Of a DNA stretch of 64,000 nucleotides, positions 26,352-39,900 are shown one piece after another; the first letter of the stretch is position 1, and each line of letters starts with the position of its first letter. The stretch lies in assembly GCA_964035795.1 (NCBI GenBank), contig OZ038321.1, positions 6,443,696 through 6,507,695 on the forward strand, in the 5' to 3' direction. A model generated the notes under the pieces. The model was given only the letters and a program-made list of their open reading frames with translations. It was not told the origin of the DNA and did not search any database. The position numbers were made by a program, and so were the translations under genes. This DNA comes from Pterobdella sp. o SKG-2022 (taxonomy: Eukaryota; Annelida; Clitellata; Hirudinida; Piscicolidae).

Positions 26352-29300
26352 TGATTTTCAAATTCTTACCAGTATAAATTCAATATTATATATATATATA
26401 TTTATTTATTTTTTTATTTATATATAATTTTCATATTATAAAAGTTTCACTACTATAAATATAATTAATATAATATAATATAAATTCTATTGACATTAAA
26501 ATAATCTTTTTATTACTTTTGTTACAATTTGTATCTTTAATACCACAGAATTTTTTATACATTATAATTAATATACCAATTAACATTTTTGCTTTAATTT
26601 TCTCCCTTATATTTCAATGATCATCACTAGATCCTTTGATGCAGAGTTTCGTGCAGATTTTAATTAACACGTTGTAATCCGGATGTCGTCGAAAGTTTCA
26701 TGATTTTTTGCATTCTTCGCATTACACAAATTTATGATTTAATAACGAATTATGTGAGTACATTGTACTATCATGTATTCAATAAAAGGATAAAAATTAA
26801 TTTGAATAATTATATGAAAACTTGGTAATATAATCTATTATACATATATAAAACTATACTATGATACAATAGAAACATTTAAATGTACAATATACCAAAG
26901 AACTTTGGTTATTTTTTATAGTTATTATTTTTGTGCGATGTAATTCATGAAATATATGTTACAGAACAAACGGAATTAATTTCCAAAGAAAGAGGCAGAA
27001 CACAGAGATGTATCACAAACCACATAAGCCATAGTCGTAAGCCTTTAACCAAAGTAGGTTACCATTACTTGAACTATATATCATTTGAGCTTCTATGTCA
27101 TTAAATTTATCAAATAAGTAACACTTTGTTATGGATCGAGAGATTCCTGTAATTTTATATACAATATATACAAAATTTTTGTCAGTGTAAGATTCCTGAC
27201 ATGAAAAAGATAAACGAACATAGAAAAATATTGACAAAAACAAATAATAAAATGAAAATATATAATAGAAAAAAGAGACATAGTTTTTTTCAATGAAAAC
27301 ACCAATAAAGAAAAAAATGTCTAGTTTTTGCATGGCTCGTTTATAATGGTCGACTTAATTGATACTAATTAATTAGAAAAATATTTTTACGTTAATTAGG
27401 GCTTAAATACGAGAAGGTTATTACGGTTTGTATGAATTAGTGTTATTTTGTAGTGTAATTTATTCATAATCACTTTTCAATTTTCTTATATTATCCTAAC
27501 TTGTGTTTAGCACTGAGAACTCAATGTAAAAACGAATAATTTAATTAATTATGTTTAAATATAAAACTAGTAAAAATACTTAGTATTTTAATTAAAAAGC
27601 TTATTGATTTTTTATCAGAATGTTTGTTGTTGGAAGCAATTGTTCATGTTTTTTCTTCTCTAGAACCATAAGTAAAGAATTTTGCAAAGCTATTTATTAA
27701 ATAATAGATTTATAAACAAGTAGAATATATCTTTAAGTTAACTACGTCACCCTTGCATTGAACAAAACTAATTCATGATATTGTATATAAGCTATGGTTC
27801 AAGCCACTTGAAAATGTTATTTTTATTTTTTTAAAGGAAAATTTGATCTATTCAGAGACGCGGTTGAAACATTAAGATTTTTTGCTTATTTTTAAATTTC
27901 TAATCCAAGACTGTTTCTATTTTGTGTTAACTAATGCGACGAAGTTTCCACATGAAGTGGTTGTTAAATAAAGCTGAGTTATCGTTTGAAGAATACATCG
28001 AGATGGTTTGAAAACGAGAGCCGTTTACTTAAGTTTCCAAAGTAGCCATGAGGTTGCTAGTAGGTGAGTGTGGTTTCGCTGAAAAATCTCAAGAAGAGGT
28101 TAGCATGTTTTTTTTCTAAAACTCCATTTCTGGCTGATGTCAATTAATTGCTGATTTTGACAAGCTAGATTGTAACCGGTTATGTAGCCGACCAGGGTAT
28201 ATTACGCTTCATCTATAGCCCATATTCTTCTCAGCTTACACCCGTTTGTACCGTTGAAAGGCTGTTTTAGTTGTTGGAATGCCTAACAGCTTTCGTAGGC
28301 TTTTTTCTTGTTTACTCTAAAAACCGACGGTTGTATAATCAAGCTCGTGAACTTATCAACGTCAATGTCACAATGACAAGAAGACTAAGTTAAGATCTTT
28401 CAAAATTTTGTGCCATAATGCTTGTAAAGATGGCATTTTTACAAGCATGGTGGGTTAATAAGAGAAGAATAATGAAGGCTAACTGATGGGATGTGGCTCA
28501 AAACTTGAAGTCTCACAATACTAAAAACCTTTTCAGCGCCTGGCGGTGCATGTCAAAACAACAACTACAAAATTTTTATTTGAACTCAATGTAGTTTTAA
28601 TATACAAATTGGAATTTTTGACGAATAAAAAGTAGTATTTTTAGCTACACCAAGTTTTATTGGAAATGTTAAATTTTTTAGTTATAGAGATAGGCATCTG
28701 AGATAAAGCCTTCAACATATGCTATTCAATTTGTTTATTCATTATATTTTTGCATTTTAAAGCAATAGCTTAGGAGAAATTGCGTATTTTTTGCCTAAAT
28801 ATTTTTTTCTCTATGGATAATACTGCATTAAAAAACTTTATATTAATTAATATTGATATAGTGTTCAGTAAGGTAGTTAACTGAAATTCTCAAAAAAGTT
28901 TTGCAAAAAGGACAAGGTACTCTACAGTTTTAATATTAAAATTCCAATGCCTCGAACTATTATAAGTTTCGAATAAGGGCACTTGTGGATTTTTGAATTA
29001 TATGACATACTTGAATCTATCATCTTGAGGATATAGAAGACTTGAGTCACTAGAAAAGCTAAAAGCTACGTCGGGGTAATAACTTTGAAGAGATCCAAAC
29101 AGAAATGAAGATATTTAAATATTAATATAAAAAAAAGTTAATTTTTTTCTTCAAAATTACGACGCCTATACTCCTTGAAAGCATAAACAATAAATATCAT
29201 TTCAAGTAAAAATATTGGGAAATTCCTAAAATGAGATGGCAAAAAATAAATTTGATATCCATGTTATCTAAAACGAAAAAAAAAATCGATAAACATGAAG

Positions 29301-30920
29301 AAAAACGCTGAAGATACTATACCATATTTTATCCATAAAAATTTAATTATGAAATCAATCGAATAAAAAATAGTTAAAAATATTAACCCAAGTGAGTTAA
29401 GAATGTGTGAACGAAAATCAGTTCGAAACTAAAAATTTATCATTGAAAATCGATGATGAGTTAAATATTTAAGCACATTAACAATACAAATTTAATTATT
29501 GTGTTAAAGTGTATTGCGCTTCTCGAGTGGAACTTAAGCTTCAAATATTTTTAACATGCCTTAAATTCTTTTCAAAAACCCTTAACGTCACGAAATTTGA
29601 TTCTATTTTTATTTCAAATAATGCTCAAGTTCTAGCTAGCAGATTCAAACAATGAAACATTTCTCAATAAAAATACACTAGTGAACAGTTTCCAATGAAA
29701 TCTTTGATAAAATACTAATAAAAATTTTAATAAAGTATCTTTAATGAAATAATAAACTAAGTGCAAGGTTAAAAATTGTGATATTTTCTTCATATAAACA
29801 CCTGAAGATAGATATTATTGAGTGAGAGTTTAGAAAATTCTATCAAAATGTAAAAAATATGAACTCTAAGAATAAGAGTAATAATAACAATAATAATAAC
29901 GACAATAACAATTGATCATCAGTTTGAAATCCTTAACCATAAATCATTAAATTTTTAAACTGTAAAAACTATTTCATAAATATTGAGGCATAACCACGGT
30001 TTAAGCGAGTGGTATCGTCTCAAAACAAGGCATTATATTAAGAAAGGTTAATGAACTAGGCTTAACTGAATCAATATATCCTTTGATCAATAACTTAAAT
30101 AATTAAAAATCATGAAATTCATCGAGTTTAATACAGTATATAAATAATGATTAGTGTTTATTGGATATAGATTATGTTAACACCAACAATAATAATAATT
30201 TAATTTATTTTTATGTGGAAGGATAAGCATTTATTGAAACAAGAGTATAATCTTCAACAACCCTATCATGAAGGTGATTGGAAGAATTATAGAGTTTTGT
30301 TCGTGTTTGAAACTTCTCATGAAACCGATACATTTTGAAGATATTAACAATGCAAGCACGTCTTTCTGAACGTTTATAAAAATTATTTCGATGAAGTATT
30401 GATTCTTTTAATAGAAGTTTTTTATTTTGGGTATAAAAATTAAAAGATAATAACAATAAGAATACAATATGGCTAATAATAATACAACAAGAAGAGTACA
30501 AACAGTAGTAATAATATAAACAATAAAAATAATAATAATAATAAAAAAAAACATCAATAAAAATAGACAGTTAACTCTACCTATTTTGCAATCATGGCCT
30601 ACAAACTACGTTTGATGAATAAACTATAAACACCTGGGAACGTTAGAAAGTGCATAAATATAAGAATAATTACAAAATTATGAAACGTTGAAATTTTTGC
30701 GAAAAAAAATAAGAAGTAAAAAAGGAGACCAATAAAAAAAAGTGAAAAAAATAATAAAAAGTGAATAAAAAAATGAAACATCACAAAAAAATATGGATTG
30801 TAAATAAAAATAAAAACAACAATCGGAAAAAAAAAGTGAATTTGAATAATTGCAAAAGAATAATGATGGAGATAATGAATGTGTAATGATAATCTAAAGG
30901 GAATCTATGTGCCTTTGCTA

Positions 30921-33900
30921 TCACCAATAACTGGTCTCCCTGATCTCACTGATTATTTGGCTTGCTCTTTGTAATGCCTGGGTGTTTCATTTAATGATTA
31001 TTGTATACTGTAGTTATTGATTATATTGACAAATATCCTATTAAATCTACACATACATAATACGTTGTGCCAAAACTAGCCAACCACATAAGTGATAATT
31101 GAAAAGCGATACTCTCCAGATGTCGTGAGCTTTAATTGAAAAGATTACTTTTCAGACATATGCATTTCATTGCATCGCACTCAACCAAAAACTCTAATGA
31201 TAAAATCTACAGAGACAACATAATAGATTATACAACCTTCAGTGTATCAGCCACCTGCACCCGCTTAGTTGCAATAGTCTCAGATTCCTCCAACAAAACA
31301 CTTATCTCTTCCTTCTTGTACAAGTTGCTAATCTATGGGTGGTTGTGAGATTTTGGTGTGAAGTGGTTTGTGGTGTAGGGTAGTTTGTGTAGTAAAATGG
31401 TAGAATTTTTTAAATATAAAATATTCACTCAACAACCTTCCCATAGCCTCTCACCACTACCCCCATCATCATTAACCCTCATAATGCTTATTCTAAACAA
31501 CCAAACTCCCCACCAACCAGTTCGCTCTGCAGGTTATCTTTGACATAGTTGACGAGGAAACACATGATGGCCTTGGGGACACTGTCTTGGAAGTTCTTAC
31601 GCACCATGTAGAAATATGATCTTATCAACTTCTCTGTGAAGATGCGATCATTTGGATTGAAAGGGACTTAATGTTAGAATGTTATGGTTTGTATGTGAAG
31701 GATGAATAATGAATATTTTAAAAATAAACATTAATTTGAAAAAATAATGTTATGTACACACATTAAGATGGGATAAGATTTGAACAGAGAAATACAAGTC
31801 GAAATAAATAAATTAATGAACACAACGACTAATGACGATATATGGGTAATACCAAAGTTTCATTAGTAAAAATTTCAAATACCATAATTGTTTTCTTTGC
31901 AATAATTTTAAACACTTAATACTTAAAAGAATCGACAACTAATATAAAGATAGAACGATGGCAGGCACCTATGACAGCACAGTCCCTCTTCTCATGTGGC
32001 AGGAGTTTGCGACCCATTGGGTCGTTTGCTTGCAGTACCTTTGGTGTGTTGTATGATAGCAACAAAAATAATAAAAATTAAAAAGAAGTAAGTTGACTAT
32101 TAGGTCACCCCAAATTGGGGGGTCGTTTGCTTGATTGGTGGAGTGGGTGCTATTCCATGTGAACAACAACAATAAAAAATGATAATAATGATACCAATGA
32201 AAATGATAAGAGAACCATTATAATTAACTGACGCCTAACGCCACTACCTCGTCATCGATAGCCCTTGTGAAAGAGTGGGAAGGAGACGGGTTGGCGGAGG
32301 TATGTTGACTGTTGTTCTGTGAGATGAGGAGTCCGTCAGTTTCCACTTTAGACTTGACCAATGAAGATAAAGAATTACTATCACCACCTTCGGTTGGTAA
32401 CAACATACTCACCTGGTTTTGTTATGTTATCATTAAAATAACACTATAATAATACTATTATTCTCAAATTCCTATTTTAAGTATCAACTGTGTTTTCTAG
32501 TCATCTATCAATAAATACTTATATATCCTGATGACATAGATTAGCCTAGATCAAATAGTAAGAGGAACAAACACAAAGTATTTATTAACCTGAATCTCTA
32601 AACTAATGTAGGAAAAGCTTCGTGATTAAGGTTAATAAAAACATTGTTTGTTTCCCTCACTTTTATCTTTATATTTATATCTATTTATTTTCCTATTTAA
32701 GCATTTATTCATCAATCGATCTCTCTTCTTTTATAGCTATTTTTATCAATCAACATATCTTTTAAATACTTTTGTTTCGTTAACCATCTATCTACCTATC
32801 TGTCTATCTACCCTTCTAACCACTATCTATCTATCTAGTGACCCCTAATATCAACCTGTTTATGCTTGGCTCGATCAGCTCGATGATGAGAATCTGATGA
32901 ATGGTCACCTAGGCCCTGTGAGAGCAATTATGATAATAAAAACAACAATGATTACTTGAATATAATACGTGGATACGATATATTATAATGGTGAACATGT
33001 GGAATAATACAACACGAGAAATAAAGCATTTTAATTGATACTCCAAATAAGCGACAGAATTGCTGGAGCATTAGTAGAATTTGAAGCGACTATCTACAGG
33101 TTTAAAGCCTATGTCATTACGATATGATTGACGGAATGAAACCTACCTGGTAAATGAGTCTGGCTTCATCGAAATCTGGATGTTTAGTGTTGATGTAAGC
33201 CAGCTCTATTGCCACCAAGTTTTCCACCTGTTTGTAGTATTGAAATAGATACAAAAGAATAAATCAAATAAAACCTTTAAATAATCAATCAATTAATTCA
33301 TTAAATCTATTCTATGACCCCTTCTTTTTCAACATATGCAATGCAACGAAATATCTTAATCAACACCACATCGTTCGAATTAAAAACTAAAATTAAATTA
33401 AACAAAGATCAAACAATAAAAACAAGTAAAAATAATAATTATGACAATGTAGCAACCATTTGGTTGGTGATGGGAAGTCTTCTCTTGAGGAGGTTAGTGA
33501 CCACACCCACGATACGTTCATGCAGTCTAGGGAAGCGGGACATTTCTTGCTGATGAGTGTTATGACGTTTATAATGAAAATGATTGAATTGGTTGGAAAC
33601 TAAACATTTTTGAAAATCGTTTTCAAGTGCTGTATAAAGAGTATAAACTAATAAGTTGGAAATGAGATTCATAAAACCATTTTTTTGAACCCCTTATAGC
33701 TTATAAATTACAGTATTAACTATGTATTCGATTTGGTTCTATATTAAATACTTGATAAATTTGTTCAAATTAAATAATAACAAGAATAAAAATCATTGTT
33801 TTAACTCCGTTTCCATGCTAGCATGGGTCGGAAAATAATAACAAAAAATCAAAAACCACTACCTGAGTACCGCAGTGCTGTATAATCCTCTGTAGCTCCT

Positions 33901-36900
33901 CGTACACCAGCTCTACACACCTCATTCCAGGCTCCTCCAGCCTCTGAATCTGCCTTTTGACCAGCAACTCAAACGATACCTCGGGTATGAACAAGGCTGG
34001 GCGTGGGCCCTGTGTGCGGTGGGAGGATGTTTGATAGTGAAATTTATGGTGTTTGGGAGGAGTATAGTAGTTTTTTAGTTGAGTGAGAGGATGTATTGTG
34101 GTGTTATTGGTTGGTTTGTATTGATTGTATTTTGATGGTATTTTTTAATTAATTTTGGAAAATAAGAATAAGTAAAGTAAAATTAAATTTAAAAAAAAAT
34201 TTTTTTAGGCATTGCAACGGCAATCAAGTTTTTTATTATCAAACACATCTTTATAAAATGACTAAACCAAATGAGCACAGCGTTAAAAAAGCCAAACGAG
34301 CAACTAACAGTGGCATTCCTGATGGCAGTCAGAATCTCCACTTGAGACAGACCCACCAGGGCGTCCACAGACTTTAGTGTCTTGCCAAATGTCTCATGGA
34401 AGATGTAGCATATCCTTGCTCCACCACACCTGTTTGTATGGGGTTATATTGGTATATTCCGTATCCAAACTAGCATGGGTTGGACTTTTCAATTATAGTA
34501 CAAGGATTGTGAATAGAAAAAAATTTTTTTGCAAATATAAAAATCTTTTTTATAATTTTTTATATTGTCTGTCAGTTTTTATAAACTTGAAAGCATTTAT
34601 TCTCATAAAACATACTTTTAGATAATTTGAAGACAGAACTATAATTAATTTTGATCCACTAAATGATAATAAAAGACTAACAATTCGGTGGTTTCAATGT
34701 TCTTAGCTGTGCCTTCAATGGTGTTACAATAGGCTGTGGCGAAGCGAGTGATGATTTGAAGTAGTAACTGTGGCTGTTTAGGTATGATAAGTAGATAGGT
34801 AAAAAGACAAATGAAAATATAAATGAATTTATTATTAATAAAATTTCATTTTGAATCAAAATAGAGTTGGAAAAAAAAACAAAATAGAGTCAATTGTTGA
34901 TCTGCTTCTTACACATCTTTTTGTCTGCTGCCAGCATTCTTAGTTTTTCCATGTGTTCTCTATTCTTTAGTGGGACCTCCACACGTGTAAAGTCATTTTT
35001 AGAACCGAGACCAAGGTAGTTTTTGGTCTTCTTTTTGTGGGTATGTATGGTGCATCGAAGTACTTGTCCATGGCTGTTTGGGCAAATGTGTGGGGATCAA
35101 GTCTTAAGATATGGCCTAGTAAAGTTAGTCTTTTAAGTCTTATAGTAGTGCTCAATTTTTATTGTTTTGTTGCAAGACATAGATCTTCGTTGTTTATTTT
35201 TGCCAGCCAAAATACACCAATGACTCTACAAAGAAGACACTGATGAAATGAGCTGAGTTGATCTTTGGTGGTTTTTGTCAAGCACATGTGCCACAGTTGT
35301 AGAGAAGTATTGGAGTGACATATGTGTTGAACATCCTTAAGTTTTTCTGTTTGCCAATTTTATTTTTCTATCTAGTTTCACATATTGTTCATGGCAATAA
35401 GGGACAGTGCCTTTCTAAAGGTTATTTCCTTAGCCAGCGATAGGTGTGTGCTGAGAAATAGATGAATAAAGGAAGAAATTACATAGATAGGTAAATATAT
35501 GGAAATTTAAATTAATAGATAGTTAAATATACAGATAAAAAATAGCTAGTTAAACAGACTCAAACAATACGCAACCTTATCCTTGATTTCAGATCCATAT
35601 GACTTGAGCAATTGTTGGAACTGTCCAGTCATCACTGTCACCCTGGTCTTGAGGTCTGGTAGACAGTCTCTTATGTGGTACATCAGTAACTGTGAGTGTT
35701 TAGTGTTGGTTGTGATGCTGCTCTAATTGTGGGTGGTTAATGATATTTTTAATGTGAACAGTTGATTTTAATTTACTTGCGAACGATAGATGTTACTTTC
35801 CTTTTTGGAATTTGATGAAATTATCAAATCATTCTTATCTACTAAGCTGTATAACCAATATTACTGCCACAATGACGATAACAACAGTAAAACCACATGA
35901 TAAAAACAGTGAAAATGAACGATAAAAACAGTGAGAACGCACCCTGTTGAGAGTCTTGGCGAGATACGGGGTGCCATTCTTGGATGCCAGACTTGGATAC
36001 TTCTTCTGCAGAAATAGCTGCTCATCCTTTAAACATTCCGTTATCTCCTGTTTGACAACGTTGAAATAGTTTTTGTTGTTATGTTTCGTTAATATTGGTT
36101 TCAGTGTTATTATATTCGTTGATATGGGTGTAATTGATGTTCTTTTTTGTTAATATGAATTTAATTGTTATTGGTTCATTGAAATAGATGAAAAATTCCT
36201 GTTTGATATAACGTAAATTAAAATAAATTTTTTAGTTAAACTTATGATATGGTAGTTAATTACGCCAAAGATAATTTTGAACCATTATAATAGTAATTTA
36301 AAAGGATTTTTTTATATTTTATATAAAAAGCGCAAAAAAAAAAGCCATTGACAGAAATTCTCTCAAATGAGAACCGATGCAGCATTATAAATCTATTTTT
36401 AAAACAAAGAATGATTGTATTCTGATAGATAACACATCTAATATGCCTTACTTTGATAGCTGGCCTATAAGCATATATTGTTATTTTAAAAGACAAGTTT
36501 ATTTAACAAAAAAGCTTTTTGCAAGCAAAACTGCTATTATAATAGAAGCAAACACTTTGGTTTATTGAGAAAACTTAATACACGAAGCTTTTGGTAAAAG
36601 TATCAAATGTGTTCCACACTTGATAATGTAAGATACCATTAGGAAAAGCTTCGTTTATAAAGTTTCTCAATAAACCATAGTGTTTGTTTTTATTATATTG
36701 ATTTCGAGCTATTTTACATCAGAACTGCTATTATCAAGAACATGATTATGTAAATTCCGCTTACAAAAAGCTTCGTTGTTAAATAAACCTTTGTATTTAA
36801 CATTTACTATTGTGTGAACCACAATTTAAATTACGTTTTAAGCTTGAAACCATCTTATTGCTAAGTTTATGACTAAAACAAATATTCTTTGTTATTATTT

Positions 36901-39900
36901 AGGCTCCAGTCAGCAAGTGATTATTTGCATGGCAGAAAACTATTGATCAATCTTAATATTATTGTTACTATAATTATAGTTTTTTAGAGACATCTTTTGT
37001 GCTTTTTTAAACTTGAATTTCGTACAGTAAAAACCTCAGATCATGAGAATAATAGGAGATACTACAATTATAAATATTAGTACTATCATTGTTCTCAACG
37101 ATATTACTATTATACCCTCATCTGTTATTATCACCATCATTATTATTATATCTGTTATAAATGGCAACCCATAAACAACCATCCTCATTATAACTCTCAC
37201 AAATAGCCCTGCATAAACTATGCCTCCAACAACCTTATTGTTATTGATATCAGCTTGGCTCCTGTTCACCACGCCAACAATGCCTAGCTTGACAGGGATC
37301 ACCCTGCCTGATAAGACTTCTACAGCATCTGTGCCGTGGTCCATCAGATCTAACTTGGTCACTACCGCTAGTGTGCGTCTGCCTGTTTGTGTGGTAGATT
37401 GGTGAAAAGTGTGGGCCTATGGTGATTATATTTTTTTGTGTAGGATGTTTTATAGGTAATAAAAAATACAACGCCATTATTTGAGAGTTCCAAGCAGATC
37501 ATATTGAATATAACTAACGGTGATTCACTTAACCTCAATAAAATTCGACTAGGATAAAATAAAACCAATTCACGAATATAATGAAAAATAACAATGAGTA
37601 ACCTTTTATTAGCTTTTAATAAGTTTTCTTACAATAAACAACTTGGAACCTTCACTTAACACCACACCATTAGCTTGATAATCTTTATCGAAATCAACAT
37701 TAAACGGAAAAATTCCAACCATCAGGATCCACTTCTTTGGCAAGTTTAAGAGCTTCAGAGGTTGCCATGTCAATGTTGGCTGCAGTCACAGCCAGTATTA
37801 TGCTGTGTGGATTGCTTATGTACCTGTGAGGTTGTGTGAATGTTTGTTTGTGTGAGACTGGGTTTGTGTGTAACACTAAAAAAGAATAAGGTTAGTTAAA
37901 TCACCTTTAGTATTTGAAGTAGAATAAGTAATAACAATGCAGATTTTTTAATTGGTTTATTTATGAATCATATAACTATTTTGAACTTTTGAACTTCAAA
38001 AACTGTAAATTCTTTGTACCAAATGTCTTATTATTTATTAGATGTTAAGACTTAATGAAAATTATACTTTAAAACAAATTTATCAAAAACTTGCAGCTTC
38101 TTACAAGTTGAGAAATATGATTATCATCATCAAGGTCTATTGTTTTTACGAAGTCATCGAAGATTAACACCATATTCTGTGATTTACCTACCTTCAATAC
38201 AATGCTGTGCTTATATAACACTTTTAATTATAAATGAAATAACTTAATGTAGCGAAAAGACACTGTGGAAGAGGTGTTAATGGTCAGCTCACATGGAATC
38301 AAACCAGCAAACTTTAGATGATAATAATAATAATCTACGAGGTTTATTATAGTGATGTTTAACCCTGGGAGTTTCAAGATCACAAGATAATTATTATAAT
38401 GCTTTACCAACTGAGCTATACAGGCTGACAAACTCTTGTTAAAGAATGATAAATTTTTTTGATTGATTGATGATTCATGGTTAATTCACAGCTTTAATTT
38501 GTTGAATTTTGTTCTTTTTATGCTAGAAACATTATCAAATTTGTCAAGACTTATGCACCTCTTTCATGTTTATTTTTATACTATAAAGGTAAAATCCTAA
38601 AACAATAAATTTCTTGAAAAAATTAATGTATCTGAAAACTGTCTCAAAGTTTTTAATTTCAATTTATAATGATTTTTATGCAATTTATATATATTCAATT
38701 TTTGCATTTTTTTTCAATTTTATCAATTTCAGTAGACTATTTATATACATAAAAAGAAAAAAACTATTTATAAACTGCCTCATTTTTAAGCTTACACAAA
38801 AAATCAATACAGAAAAAATCCCTAAAACACAATCAATAACAATAAAACATCCCCACAATGGAGGTACAACACACCACAACAGCACAAGCCACTTCCACTC
38901 AAACTTCTTTATATGCATCTTTCACACCAGTACTAACCCCTCTTTTCTCACTCAACCCCTCTTCCCCCTCTACCACCATCACAGCACAACCCCTCTTCCC
39001 CTCCTACCACCATCACAGCACAACTCCTCTTTCCCCCTACCACTATCACAGCACAACCCCTCCCCCTTACTTGATACACATTTCTCTGATCTGGTTTTCA
39101 ATATCTTCTGGCTGGTCGCCCACAGGAACTTTAGTTATCCCAGGAAGGTCTACAAGGGTCAGGGTGATAACCTTTGGTGAAAACACTTTCAGACCTATCG
39201 GTTCTTCACAGATGCCCTATGTAAGGTTATTGATGGTGATGCTATTTGATTATCATTTTTTCTTGTGCTTCTTTTTGAAAAACATCATCATTTTATATCT
39301 ATTTCTTTGAAAACAATCAGTAAGTATGTGTTATGATATAATGATTGTAGTGCTTATAAATAGATGCTGTGATTCTTAATGGAGTTTAATTTGAATAATC
39401 ATAGTAATATGAGATGAATAATAAATTGACGCTTAATAAATAATAAATTGGAATTCAAAAAAAATATTTATTTAAATATATAAATAACAAAATCTACCCT
39501 ACTTGAAATTGGAATAAGCAATCTCTTAACAACAGAGAAATTATTACAATAGCTCCAAGCTGTTAACTTCATCATAGAAATTTTTTCTTGATCTTTCTTT
39601 AGTTATTTATGATTGACCTTTATTATGATATTTTTACGTTAACCTAGCAATAATTTTAAATTCTATTAAAACCCTTCATCTACGTTTTCATAGTAATATA
39701 ATTAAAACTGTTTCCGAATTTTAAAAATAATATACTAACGAATTATGAAAAAGTTGAATTTGTTGAAAACATTAATTTTTTGAAAAAAAAATATCTATCT
39801 AAAATCTTCCTCATTTTGTAATAAATATATATAAAAAATAAGTTTATGTAAAGAAAATTAAACTGTGAAGATGCTAGTATGTAAATATTCAATCAAAAAA

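Larger units (their letters stand above)
25700..30920. other. Intergenic region between fibulin and DNM1L-like genes
   Basis: It should contain the fibulin 5' UTR and promoter (right of 25699) and the DNM1L 3' UTR (left of 30921). I see no exon-like stretch with homology. It holds an ATT microsatellite near 26308-26351. A patch at about 27900-28560 is less AT-rich and coding-like in texture but interrupted by stops in every frame. Confidence 0.6.

Noticed and set aside
33811..34490. Repeated CTAGCATGGGT(C/T)GGA words at 33829 and 34472
   Set aside because: Possibly a short SINE relic, but only about 20 bases are shared, too little to call an element.
38614..39310. Overlapping plus-strand open frames of 188 and 150 residues
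   Set aside because: They run through the C-rich minisatellite and the antisense of DNM1L exon 39216-39071, and show no family similarity.
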